DNA of 64,000 bases, taken from contig JALPQD010000076.1 in NCBI GenBank assembly GCA_023101885.1, positions 3,440,897 through 3,504,896 of the forward strand, written 5' to 3'. The stretch's first letter is position 1. Each line of letters starts with the position of its first letter. The notes below the pieces were generated by a model. It was not told the origin of the DNA and searched no databases. It was given only the letters and a program-made list of their open reading frames with translations. The stretch is from Typhlomys cinereus (Eukaryota; Chordata; Mammalia; Rodentia; Platacanthomyidae). Shown in pieces: positions 12,096 through 22,630 of this stretch. A program made the position numbers and the translations under genes.

Positions 12096-12488
12096 TGTTT
12101 CAGTTACTCTTCCACTGCTGATATAAATACATGGCCAAACAATTTAGGGGAACAAGCAGTTTTATTACAGTTTACAACTCTTTGGGTTACAGTTCATCGC
12201 AGGGCCGGAGAGTTCATACCAACATTAGAGTCAAGGAAACTGGCCACACCGTGACTACAGATAGAACCGAGAGAGGGGCATACTTGCATCTTGCCAGTCT
12301 TCCAAAATTCTGATCCAGCTCTCTCGGTCTTACCCTCCTAAGCAGGGAATGGTCCCACCCACTATGGATTGTCTTCCCACATCAGTTGGATACTCTTCCA
12401 CAGGTTTATTCAGGACTTGCCTTAACTAAAAAGTTCTTCATAGTTGAGTCTAATGACTCAGTTGTCAAACTGACATCTGTACCTAAAA
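12096..12488 (-). mobile_element. MaLR/ERVL-type solo LTR, copy 3
   Basis: It begins TGTTTCAGTTACTCTTCCAC and ends near CAAACTGACATCTGTACC, matching the layout of 1110-1517 and 31347-31755. It is more diverged, and the TSD is not clear. Confidence 0.65.
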
Positions 12489-13356
12489 TGTGGACTAAGG
12501 AAAGAACAAGCAGCCTCATGTCCTCAGAACTTGCTCCATTGACTTAGAATAGAGTTGTGTCCTCTACCGCACATATCTTTGGTCAAAGCCCTATCAAATC
12601 GTCTAAGTGGCTTGATATCCTAGAGTAGCAGCTGGCACACTGTGGAGCATGGGGTTTCCTCCAAGGATGGCACAGGGCTGAGAGCTGCTCTGGCTGTCAG
12701 GACCCAGCATGGCGGGAAAGGACGGTGTGGTGCGAGACCAGGCAAAGGTTACAATTCAAATAGTTTGTGCTGAATACCTATCACTTTCCCACCTAACTGT
12801 GGTTGAAAAGTTGTAAGTCAAACCATGGTTAAGTGGAGGCCTCCTGTTTGTGTCTGTTCCCTAGCCCCCCTGTTCCCTGTCAAGGGAATCTCTTTAACAT
12901 TGGACCCCCTTGTTGTTATCACACTTCCTCCTCCTGGAAAGGTGGTTCAGCTAATGGGACCTGGAGGTTCAGAAGCAGCTCTGGCCCCCAGGCCTTACCT
13001 CCTGTTGATATCCTTAGCAGCATTCTGCGAGAGAGAAGTGACATTTCCAAGCTCTTCTGTGCTTCTGTCTTACGTTCTGACAAGCATTGCTCATCTTAAT
13101 GCCCATCTTAGCTCTGGCGCATTCCCAGTGGATTTCTGGTACTCAAGTCTTACTGGTCAGAACTGGGTTATCCACCATCCCTTGCTGCAAAGGAGTCACT
13201 CTTGTCCTTGATGAGAGAGCCTGACTGGCCTAAGCTGTCAAGATTTATGTCTGGGTTGAGCATGATGATGCTGATCTAGGACTGAAATCAAGTGGGCAAT
13301 GGAGAACAGTGAGCCAGGAGTAGTCTGGTCCAGCTCAAGTCAGTACTGACCCCAAT
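12489..13356. other. Mostly unique, ancient repeat at 12745-12840
   Basis: The text at 12745-12840 (AAAGTTGTAAGTCAAACCAT and nearby) resembles an ancient mammal-wide interspersed repeat, but I cannot assign the family. The 128-codon ORF at 12825-13211 runs from it and lacks exon features. Confidence 0.35.
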
Positions 13357-13791
13357 TCACACAAGGGCATTTTCTTTAAATTTATTTTTTCCACTCATAC
13401 AAACTTAATAGGTACCCCAGATCCCCTCCCTCCCTCTACCCTTCCCCAGATCCCCTTATTTCCTCCCTCCTTTTCCCCTTCCTTTCTCCCCTCCCTTCCT
13501 CTCTCTCTCAGTGGGCGCCCCCCCCCAAGCATCCTTTAGTGTGAATGTCAAACTACCCTCTGGGTCCTCCTCTCTGATGAGGTGTAAGGACTCAGTAGCA
13601 TTGCCTAGAGCCCTTTCTTGTGTTCCCCTTTAGTATAGGAACACTATTGTGGCTGTTAATCCCTTGCCTTTAAAGATCCTAGTGCCTGTGATCCATGCTA
13701 GACTTTGGGGGTCAATGATATGTCGGTCATTGAGCAGGTCATGCAAAGTCCTATTATGATTACTTCGGCCTTAACTCACACAAGGGCATTT
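13357..13791 (-). mobile_element. 5'-truncated L1 3' end with TSD
   Basis: TCACACAAGGGCATTT is repeated at 13357-13372 and 13776-13791. Between them is an antisense L1 3' end: an A-rich end on the left, the CATACAAACTTAATAGGTA block, a long pyrimidine tract (the polypurine tract of the sense strand), then ACTATTGTGGCTGTTAATCC. It is more diverged from the 25352 copy than the 232 copy is. Confidence 0.9.
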
Positions 13792-14029
13792 GCAACTATA
13801 AACATCTGGATCACTTTGTGTGGTAGAAATGAAAGCAAGAGGAAAGAAGAATAAAATGGATTTTTGCTGGTTGAAGTATACTACTGCAGGCACAATTTAT
13901 GATGGCTTCCTCACATCGTGGCCTGCTGTGTCCCAGGATGGCTGGTCTTAAGATATTTCCTGAGTCACACTTGAAACTTTACATGTGCTTTTGTTCTTCC
14001 TTGGCACAAATAACAATTCAGGAGTGGGG

Positions 14030-14150
14030 GTGAGGGGAAGGTGGCACTTTCCAGTAATCTCAGCACTGAGGAGGCCCAGCCAGGAGACTTGTAAATCCGA
14101 GGCTGACCTTGGGCTACATAGTGAGATTCTGTTTCAAAAAAAGAAATCAT
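14030..14150 (+). mobile_element. B1 SINE
   Basis: Sense B1 pattern: TAATCTCAGCACTGAGGAGG, then GCTACATAGTGAGATTCTG, then an A-rich tail. Confidence 0.8.
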
Positions 14151-15188
14151 CATTTAAAAAAGCCCCATTAATGTTCATTTTAGAAAATATACATAAACAT
14201 AATAAAAGTCACCTATAACCCAAATCCTAGAAATAGCCTCTGAGACTCCATTAGCCATTTTTATACAAATTACTTTCAATAGCTGTGTATAGGTCACAGT
14301 GCTGCTTATCAATTATAAATATCATCTTATATGTGGTTTCACAATTACCAAAGCAGTAACTAACATCCGGGGCCGACAGAAGATGATGGGGAAGATGTTC
14401 TTGTGAGCGAGGCCTTTCTCTTATGCCTCAAACCTTCTGTCACTTTGTTACTTTGCTTCTCACTTGGAAATCTGTTTTTCCTCTTTTTTTTTTTTTTAAA
14501 TCTACAAGCATCCTTCCTGTTTTTCAGGGTCCATTGACATTTTATCTGTTTGAGTTTCCCATATCCCTGTGGCATTCATTTGTATATTTCCTCTGACTGC
14601 TGCCGGGACTGTTACTACGGTGTTGAGGAGCCCCTGACCCCACACCAGTTGCTCCCCACTGTAAGGAGGTAGCTAAAAAGCAGCTTGGAAACAGAGGGCC
14701 ACAAAAGCTCCAGGAGACTCTGTTGGATAACGTGGTTCCGCTTCGAATGTACAGCTGCACTGGTGACGCCTTTCCTCACTCTGACCCAGAGCCACCTACC
14801 CGGTTGCTGCATTGCTCCTAACTGCAAGATATGACTGACTACCAAGGGGGCAGAAGTAAATATCAGCGGAAGGGAAGAACCCTTGGCCATTAATGAGTGT
14901 ATTTTCTTTTAATGAATGGAAATGGCAAAATGGACATGCGCAGGTAAACAGTCTACTGAATGATTAGAGCTGTGGTGCAAAAGACCCTCTATGAATCCTT
15001 GGGCATGTCACAGAGGTGGGAGGCTGGCTGCCAATGGGGAAGATGTGGATGGTATAGCATGGACTGTTTGGCTGCCAGGTGTGTGCGTGTGCGTGTGTGC
15101 TAGTGTGTAAAAAGTTAGTGCTCACTTTTTGTATGTAAATATTAAAAATTATTTCAAGTAAAAATGTATTTGGGCCAGAAAAAAATTA
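14151..15188. other. Unique stretch
   Basis: Nothing recognised apart from a short GT run at 15080-15105. Confidence 0.4.
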
Positions 15189-15189
15189 T

Positions 15190-15500
15190 CACCCATATAT
15201 TTTTAATCAATTAATTTTATATTCTTTGACACTTTCATATATACACACATATATACATTCACCCTTTACTATCCAATCCCATTCTCCCTTTCTGTTCCTC
15301 AACATACTTTCTCCTTTCTATTCAGTCTTCTTCTACTTCCGTCTTTTTGGTGTGTAGCCTGCTGGGTTTCATCTGAGAAGCTTCGGGCAAGTGTCTGAGC
15401 ATATGCGGTACGTGGATAACTTACCAGTGATTAAGTCTCTGAAGCTTCCCTTTCTCCTGTTTGGCATTAGCCTTAAATAGTCTTTCAGGGAGGTGCAGTG
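15190..15500 (-). mobile_element. Old L1 3' UTR fragment
   Basis: AT-rich start, then a pyrimidine-rich block (15265-15345) and a degenerate 3'-UTR body, laid out like 7600-8345. No TSD. Confidence 0.45.
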
Positions 15501-15529
15501 TTTCTTAAGATGACCACCCATATCTTTAT

Positions 15530-15870
15530 TTCTTCTGTTGTAACAAAATATCTCAGACTTGTTAGCTTATAAATAATAGAAATTTGCTTTTCACAGTTCT
15601 AAAGATGGAAGGGCCCAGGATCGAGGGGCCAGCAGATTTTCAAGGATTAAGGACTTGCATCTTCTTGGTACACTATCCCATGGCAGAAGTGGGAAGTGGC
15701 TAATGCACTACACATTGCTTCCTCCAATCCTTTTACAAGGGCACTTGTGAGAGCAGTTCTGCCCTTTTGCCCTAACCATCTTATGAGGATCTCACTTCTT
15801 AGCAATCTGGCATTGAAGATATACTTCAACAGAAATCTTGGAGGGACCCAAACTTCCAAACCATAGCACC
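15530..15870 (-). mobile_element. MaLR (MST/MLT1-like) LTR relic
   Basis: TTGTAACAAAATATCTCAGA followed by TTTTCACAGTTCTAAAG and ending near CAAACTTCCAAACCATAGCA follows the antisense MST/MLT1 pattern. Diverged, with no TSD visible. Confidence 0.65.
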
Positions 15871-17768
15871 TAGCTTACTTGAAAATGAGACCCAGAGATC
15901 TAGTAGTTCTGCAGATTCTGTGTCTGGTATTGAATACCTGTTACCTTGATTCCCATTGTAGCTTTTGCCACCCCACACAGTGCATCTTGATCTCCTGGAC
16001 TAGCTAATAAGTCCTAAGCATGAGAGCTGCTATTAGCATCATGTTCATAGAAAACAGAGCAGAAGGTAGCTGAGGGTATTTGCCTCAAAGTGAAACAGGC
16101 CAGAATGTGGCCTCTGAGGCCAGGGCTGACTCTCCTGCTATGTGCTACTGGCGTCTGTGCAGCGACCTCAGCAAGATGAAGAATTTCAGGTAAAACTGAC
16201 GATTTGGTTGGTCGATTAGAAAGTTCCCAAGGAAGCTTGAATACATGAAAATAGGACTAGAAGTTAAATTATGAGATGTTGCACAATGAGTGGAAAGTGA
16301 GAGAGGAGACAGTGGCGGCCCAAGTATCATAGGCTTGGCCATGCCGGGAAGGAGAGCTACTGGAATGAAGGCTTGACGTGGGCAGAATCCAGAAAAGCCT
16401 CACTTTATTGGTCAGTGGTTTGGAATGAGCAGTTTGATACTGGCAGACAATTGAAGAAGGGGACTTGGGCGGGATCAAAGTGTAATTGGATGGATTGTGT
16501 GTGTGTGTATATGTATGTGTGTGTGTGTGTGTGTGCATGTGTGTGTGATGTGAGTTGTGGATGATTCCCCCCCCCTTTTTTTTAATTAGGAAGCTTTGTT
16601 GTTGGAGAACATGGAACAGATTCAGAAGCATTACTACAGAGACACACAACAGAGGAATATTTGAGCAGAGCTGAGGAGGTGCTCCTCAATATATAACTTA
16701 GAAAATCAACATGGTTTTGTGATTTTTCCCTAATAGTTCGTAACCTGCAGAATTGGGGGAAGCAGAATGTTGCTGCTGATGATCAGGAATTCTAGACAGA
16801 AGGATGGGATGAGAGGCAGGAACATAGAGGCACTAGTGGGAATGTTGAGGTGACTGACAGGCTGACAGGCTCCTTGTCACTGGTGGCCAACTGCTATACA
16901 CAAGTTTATGTCATGTTCTTTTACATCTCTTGTTACATCCAATGACAAACAAACAAACAAATGGAATGTAAACAAATCCATGTGCCTACACATGCTTCAA
17001 GAGTTTGCTTTATTTCAATACTCCCATCTCCCTCTGCACGCTTGGCCTAGAGAAGGAAGGACCTTCTGAAGGACACATTTACGCATCTGCTCTTTCTATG
17101 GGGTGGGTGTATGTTGATGGAAGGTAAGTGGAATAAGGACAACCCCTCCCCACCATGACCACCACCTGTGATGCCCCCAGGTGCTAGTCACCATTTCTAA
17201 GATGGAGGGCAACAACATGTCTTTCACCGACAGCCACCAGTGACATCATGGCCAGAGAGTGTTCTCTGGCTGAATCAAGCACCCTCATGGGGAAACACAG
17301 GGCCTTGTTTGTCTGGAACTAGCTGGGAAGAGCCTTGGTTCTTATCAGGTGCCACCTGGGGTCAGCTGTTTTTGCTGCCCTCCGTTCCAACCAATCTAAC
17401 ACACTTGTTAAAAGTTCAAACTGGCGCTTACATCACCATTAGAACATTGCTTACAATTTTAGGCCTAGAGGATTTCACTAATTTAAATCAGTAGTCTGGA
17501 GATCAAAGGGAGGGAATTGGCTGTGTGGGCAGTGAGCCAAAGAATGTCTCATTAGGGATTTTCCTGGCATTTCTTCTGGCCATAGGTAGGGAAGGAAGAA
17601 ACATCTGGAAGGACTGATAAAGTGAGTTTGAAGGCAGGGAGTGAGGAGTTGGGACATTTGGCGAGGATGAGGAGCGAGGGGTAGGGTCTGGGGCTGAAGG
17701 GCGTGCAGGGTCGGGAAGCAGGCTTATGTGTCACAGAGGTCCTAAGACCTGTTGAAGGCTTCGCCCAG
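15871..17768. other. Mostly unique, (GT)n at 16498-16548
   Basis: One degenerate GT microsatellite. Text at 17400-17510 may be a MER5-like DNA transposon relic but is too weak to call. No gene recognised. Confidence 0.35.
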
Positions 17769-17769
17769 G

Positions 17770-18130
17770 AGCTTGAGACCGTGACCGGCACAGTGTCCCA
17801 GTTCCCGAGGTTTGATCATTATCTGCACGTGTCGTCTTGACCTCGGCTTCACTTCGAGGGTTACAGACGGTGACGTCAGGCTTGTGGGATGTAAGCGCTG
17901 GGTGGGCGCAGAATCACCGGCTTGCCTGCGGTTACGCAGAGAGCACCCTGGAGCACGGGTTGCAGCTGAAGATGACAGTCACCCGGGAGAGAGAAAAACC
18001 AGACCCCCTGGGTCATCACCTGGAACCCCTTGTCTGGCTGTCTGGAAGCTGGAGACGGCCTTGGCGTGGCAGACATTCGCTGCACGGTGCTGTGGTCAGC
18101 CCCGCAGCCCTAGGATCACGCTGTAAGAGA
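17770..18130. promoter_or_regulatory. CpG-rich non-repeat patch with consensus CRE
   Basis: About 25 CpG dinucleotides by eye in roughly 360 bp at high GC, against a CpG-poor surrounding. The palindromic cAMP-response element TGACGTCA lies at 17871-17878. No SINE, LTR or L1 similarity was recognised, so the CpG density is not explained by a young transposon. It could be a distal enhancer, an orphan CpG island or a promoter of an unannotated transcript. No TATA box or clear first exon was found. Confidence 0.45.
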
Positions 18131-18317
18131 GGCAGGTCGGAGTGAGAAATTCTCAGAGACGCTCTGTGCCTTGAACCCCCCCCTCCAGTGGGAATCTGTG
18201 TCCTGAAGGCAAAGCTGATGAAGAGCCCATGTTAGATCCCACCTCTGCTTATGATTGGGTGCTGTCACGGCCCTACCCCCTGAAGCAGAAAACAGACAGA
18301 CTAAGAATTTAAATGTT

Positions 18318-18425
18318 AAAAAAAAAATTAGGGATGTGTGCAGCAGAGGCAGAAAGCTTGCCTCACATGGACAAGGAAAACCCTGGGTTCCGTCCCCAGC
18401 AGTGCAAGAAGAAAACAAACAAAAG
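18318..18425 (+). mobile_element. ID-family SINE
   Basis: It has an ID-like head and GGTTCCGTCCCCAGCAGTGC, followed by an A-rich tail. Confidence 0.65.
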
Positions 18426-18477
18426 CACAGTAAACAGTAAATAAAAAAGTGTAGAAATTAGGGGAAAAAAACCTATT

Positions 18478-18692
18478 AGAAACATTATACTCTCGGGCTG
18501 GAGAGGTGGCTCAGGGGTTAAGCCTCCGCCTTGCAGGCGGAAGGTCCTGAGTTTGGATCCCAGATCCCACGTATAGATGCCAGGCGGAAGCGGGGGCGGC
18601 CTGCGTTTCTGGTCCTGGTAGGGCGGAGCCTGTGAATCCCGGGGCTGAAGGAGGTGGAGGCGTCCATGGTGGTTCGCGAATTCGTCCGTGGT

Positions 18693-18744
<52 letters not shown>

Positions 18745-18820
18745 TACACACGCACATGCGCACAGTTGAATAAATAATAATAATAAAAAAATTAAAAAAA
18801 AAAAGAAACATTATACTCTC
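18478..18820 (+). mobile_element. B2-headed SINE with (CA)n tail, young
   Basis: The 17-bp TSD AGAAACATTATACTCTC is at 18478-18494 and 18804-18820. The insert has a tRNA-like head with an A box (TGGCTCAGGGGTTAAG) and a B-box-like GAGTTTGGATCCC, a GC-rich body with many CpGs, a (CA)n run at 18699-18737 and an A-rich end. It is close in sequence to 20759-21019. Confidence 0.95.
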
Positions 18821-19962
18821 TAGAGCACCTTCACTTTATTGTTTCAGGTCTTTTAAATTTCGAAAGTAGACATTTAAGAAATCCTGTTTCCCACTCCCTC
18901 TTCCCTGTTTGAGATTCAACCCTTTTAGTGTGATAGTCTGAGAAGCTCTTTGTTTTTTAAATTCTTTTAATCTATTTTTTCCTATTTTTACAAGCACAAT
19001 GAATAATAATCATTGCCACCCTTATTTTCCAACACGGAAGAGGATACACTTCTTCTTTCCAGTGGTTCCCTGGGAAAGGCTAACTACTCAGAACTGCAAA
19101 GTCCCAGGGACATATGGTTTTTGGGTTCCTGACCATGAACTAGATCCTTGATCATAAGGGGGAGCAGAAGAAAGTTCCCACAACCAGATACACCTGCCCT
19201 GTACTCTCTGCCAAATGGAGATATGTGGTTTACAAACCAGTATTTGTGTGTCTTATGTTCCTTTTGCACAAGTTGCTCTCTTCTGCAAATGTAGCATAGA
19301 TCTAATTTGGAAAGTCCAGGAGTTTTGTTTGTGAAACGGAGCAGTGGTGTGGGGGAGCCGAGAGGCTGCATTTTGGAATATGTGATTTTTTCGGAGGACA
19401 GGCTGATTGGATAGGATGTCACAGTGGCCTTGTGTGTCTGGGAGCAGAAGATTTATAAATTGGAGATGAAGCAGAGGCAGAGTGGGTTTCTGAACAGCCC
19501 CTACTCAAGACCATGGGATGGTCTTGTAAAGCCATGGAATGGAGACATTTTCATCTGGGTCACAAGCTGACACCTCAATCTATGGCTCAATTTCTGATAT
19601 GCAACATTTTATGCCTCCAAAGAGACTAAGAGTTTGGAAATTGAATCTATTTTTTGTTTGTTCATTTTCAGTGGTTCACATCTTTCTTCTTTCTGGCAGT
19701 AAAATAGCTATCGAGGCTTATTCCTTTGCTAAAATGGACACGGAGTATCAAACTAGAGGCTTAGAACAACCAGAATGTGCTGTCTCAGGCTCCAGAGAGG
19801 CTGAAGCTAGCTGTAAGTCTGAGGTCAGGCTGATGGGAATTTTGCTTCTTTGATTGCTGATAAGGAAGTATCTGGTCCAGGCCTGTAGCTTTGGCTCATC
19901 AGTAGTATCTTCTCCGTGTCTCTTCCCATCACCGTCCTTCTATGCTTGTTTGTCTCTGTGTC
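18821..19962. other. Mostly unique
   Basis: A short antisense L1-end-like patch lies at 18950-19025 (CTATTTTTACAAGCACA). Nothing else recognised. Confidence 0.35.
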
Positions 19963-19964
19963 CA

Positions 19965-20152
19965 AGGTACTCCTATTTACAAAGACACCAGTCCTGTTGA
20001 ATCAAGAGCCTGCTCTATTGTAGTATGACTTCATCCCGCTTTAAATAATTACATATGGAATGACCCAGTTTCCAAATAAGGTTACATTCTGAGGCTCTGG
20101 TTGTTAAGATTTCAGCATATGGATTTGAGGAAGATACAATTCAACCCACAAC
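19965..20152 (-). mobile_element. MaLR (MLT1-like) LTR relic
   Basis: ACAAAGACACCAGTCCTGTT, then TTTCCAAATAAGGTTACATT and AATTCAACCCACAACA follow the antisense MLT1 pattern. Confidence 0.65.
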
Positions 20153-20738
20153 ATGTTTGAGGATCGTCTCTGTGTACATCTGATATAGCAAAAGCCGGTC
20201 TTCTCCTGGTTCTGGTCCTTCTTTGAAGGTAACGTGTCTTGTGCTTTCATCCTTCTCTCCTGCCTGCTTACACACCTGGCTTCCATTTGGTAATCTTTTC
20301 ATCTTCATGTATTTTGAGTGTGCAGTGGCTTCGATGGTTCTCTGGATGCTAGGCTTTTATCTGAAATTTGCAAACATTATTTCTCTGTCAGTCATTCCTC
20401 TTGGAAGTAATTGTATAATAATTTGTCGATTTCATTTATAAATGTTTTAATGTCTTTATATAAGTTCCAGATGATAGGATAAATTCTGGGATGTCTTCAC
20501 AGGCATCTCCATTGCGTGGCCAGCACGATAAAGCATGTGTCTGACATCCTTTCAGCCCCATAAGTAACCACTTCTTTCTCACATTCCTGACCCAGTAACC
20601 TCTGGCCTATTCACACACATCATTGTATATTTGAAAGAAGGGGCACTGAGCAACCTGTAGCAGAAATAACTCTTGTCAATGTGTTTATAGTTTTCAGTTG
20701 TCTGAGTATCTGGATTGTTCTCCAGCAGAGGATATCTT
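20153..20738. other. Unique stretch
   Basis: Nothing recognised. Confidence 0.4.
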
Positions 20739-21039
20739 AAGAGTATATATGGACCTGGGGCTGGAGAGGTGGCTCAGGGGTTAAGCCTCTGCCTTGCAGG
20801 CAGAAGATCCTGAGTTCGGATCCTAGACCCCACATATAGTCGCCGGGTGGAAGCGGGGGCAGCTTGCGTTTCTGGTCCTGGTAGGGCGGAGCCTGTGAAT
20901 CCCAGGGCAGAGTAAACAAGGAGGAGGTGGAGGGGGTCCATGGTGGTTCCCAAATTCGCCCATGGTTCTACACACGCACACACACATACATACACACACG
21001 CACACTTGAATAAAAAAAAAAGAGTATATATGGACCTGG
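20739..21039 (+). mobile_element. B2-headed SINE with (CA)n tail, young
   Basis: The perfect 20-bp TSD AAGAGTATATATGGACCTGG is at 20739-20758 and 21020-21039. Head and body match the copy at 18495 with scattered substitutions. The CA tail is short and interrupted by CG and TA. Confidence 0.96.
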
Positions 21040-21244
21040 TCATCAGATTCTTCATTTGAAGGAGTTTGGAGAGGATGCACGGGGCTCATAAGAAACCCAG
21101 AAGCTCTCAAAAGCTTTGCCAATTTTAAGGGCCATGTTTCAGGAAACACTGTGGGAAGCACTATAGGAAAGTTTATCTAATTTAATTTTATTGCAATGCT
21201 TAGCAATCAAATTGTTTTTAGTGAATGAAGCATAGCAATTTTTC

Positions 21245-21384
21245 TTTTGAGATGTACTTGCTAGGGAGCTTGGGTAGACTGGAACACGTGACCTTCCTGC
21301 CTTTGCTTCGTGAGGGATGCACTGCCAGGCCTGACTAGAACACAATCTTTGTGTGTGTGCATATGTATGGAAGGAGAGGAGGTG

Positions 21385-21431
<47 letters not shown>

Positions 21432-21700
21432 GTATTCAGGATCCAACCCAGGGTCAAATGCTTTGCTACTGAACTACTATATAACCAGTGTGAAAACACA
21501 ACAAATTTTAAATAACTTTAAAATACCTTTGATTGAAAAAAATTTATTAGGTATTTACTTTAAGAAGGCACTAGGACAAGTAAATATTCATATGTAGAAA
21601 TTATTATTCAGTTGTTTTTATTCAGTCCTAGGGAATGAATCGATGGTTTTATTCATTTAGGCAAACACTATGCCACTGAACTGTATTCCCAATTTTAGTG
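21245..21700 (-). mobile_element. B1 and ID fragments with (GT)n
   Basis: Antisense B1 at about 21245-21340, a GT tract at 21386-21429, an antisense ID-like piece at 21431-21485 and another at 21640-21700. The order suggests a B4-like composite in which the CA tract expanded, plus a separate ID copy. Confidence 0.55.
21386..21429 (+). repeat. (GT)n microsatellite
   Basis: About 22 uninterrupted GT units. Confidence 0.95.
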
Positions 21701-21872
21701 CTTTTCCACATTAGCCAAAACACAGAAGTCATTTAAATATTCAGTAGCAGGAGATGGGCTAAATAGTTTATGTTGCTATGATTATATATTGGAATGTAGT
21801 TATTAAAGTACTGATGTAGAACATACTGATACTAACGATGTAGTATTTGAAGGTTATAAAAATATCCATTAA

Positions 21873-22527
21873 TAAAACACCTTTTTTTTGAACAGGAGGA
21901 GGGAGGGCATTTTTTTGTCTTTATTATGTTTGTTTATTTTTTTCCCAATCATACAAACTTAATAGGTACTCCGTCCCCTCCTTCCCTCCACCCCTCCCCA
22001 GTCCCCCTTGCACCCTCCCCCCTTTTCCCCTTCTTTTCACCCCTCTTCCTCCCTTTCTCCCAGTGCCCTCCTCTTCCCCATCTCCCATTCCCTGAAGCAT
22101 TCTTTAGTGTGAAAGTCAAACTTTCCTCTGCATCCTCCACTCTAACGAGGGGTAAGAACTCAGTGGCATTGCACAGAGCCCTTTCTTGGGCTCCCCGTTA
22201 GTATGGGAACACTAATATGACTGTTAATCCCTTGCCTCTAAGGATCCTAGTACTTGTGATCCATGCTAAACTTTGGGGGAGTCATTAACATGTCAGTCAT
22301 TGCGCAGGTCATGCAGAGTCTGATTATGGCTACTGTGGCCCTAACTTGTGTGGAGTATCTTGCCTATCGTTTGTCCTTCCCATCTTTAGGCTCTTACAAT
22401 CTTACCGCCCCCTCTTCCGCAAATTCCCCTGAGCTTTAGGATGGGGAGAGATTTGGCTGGTTTGGTTCCAGGTGATTGATGCAGGGTCTCTGATGTTCTG
22501 AACTATGGTTGTAAAACACCTTTTTTT
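21873..22527 (-). mobile_element. 5'-truncated L1 3' end with TSD
   Basis: TAAAACACCTTTTTTT is repeated at 21873-21888 and 22512-22527. The insert is an antisense L1 3' end with the CATACAAACTTAATAGGTA block, the pyrimidine tract and CTTACAATCTTACCGCCCCC. The right-hand TSD overlaps the T-run of an antisense B1, so the L1 seems to have entered at the A-tail of an older SINE. Confidence 0.88.
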
Positions 22528-22630
22528 GAGACAGAATTTTGCCGTTTCATCCAAGATGAGACTGAACCTGTGATTCTCCTGCCTTCTCCTCTGGAGTGCA
22601 GGGATTATAAACATGTACTATGATGGCTCA
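22521..22630 (-). mobile_element. B1 SINE
   Basis: Antisense B1: TTTTTTTGAGACAGAATTTT, then CTCCTGCCTTCTCC and GGAGTGCAGGGATTATAAAC. Confidence 0.75.

Noticed and set aside
12825..13211. 128-codon ORF
   Set aside because: It begins in an ancient repeat, has overlapping open frames and no recognisable protein similarity.
18318..18425. tRNA gene at an ID-like head
   Set aside because: The A/B-box-like text belongs to a SINE with an A-rich tail. No cloverleaf can be folded along the full length.
18363..18811. 130- and 97-codon minus-strand ORFs
   Set aside because: They read through a SINE and its CA tract. The VCVC repeats are translated microsatellite.
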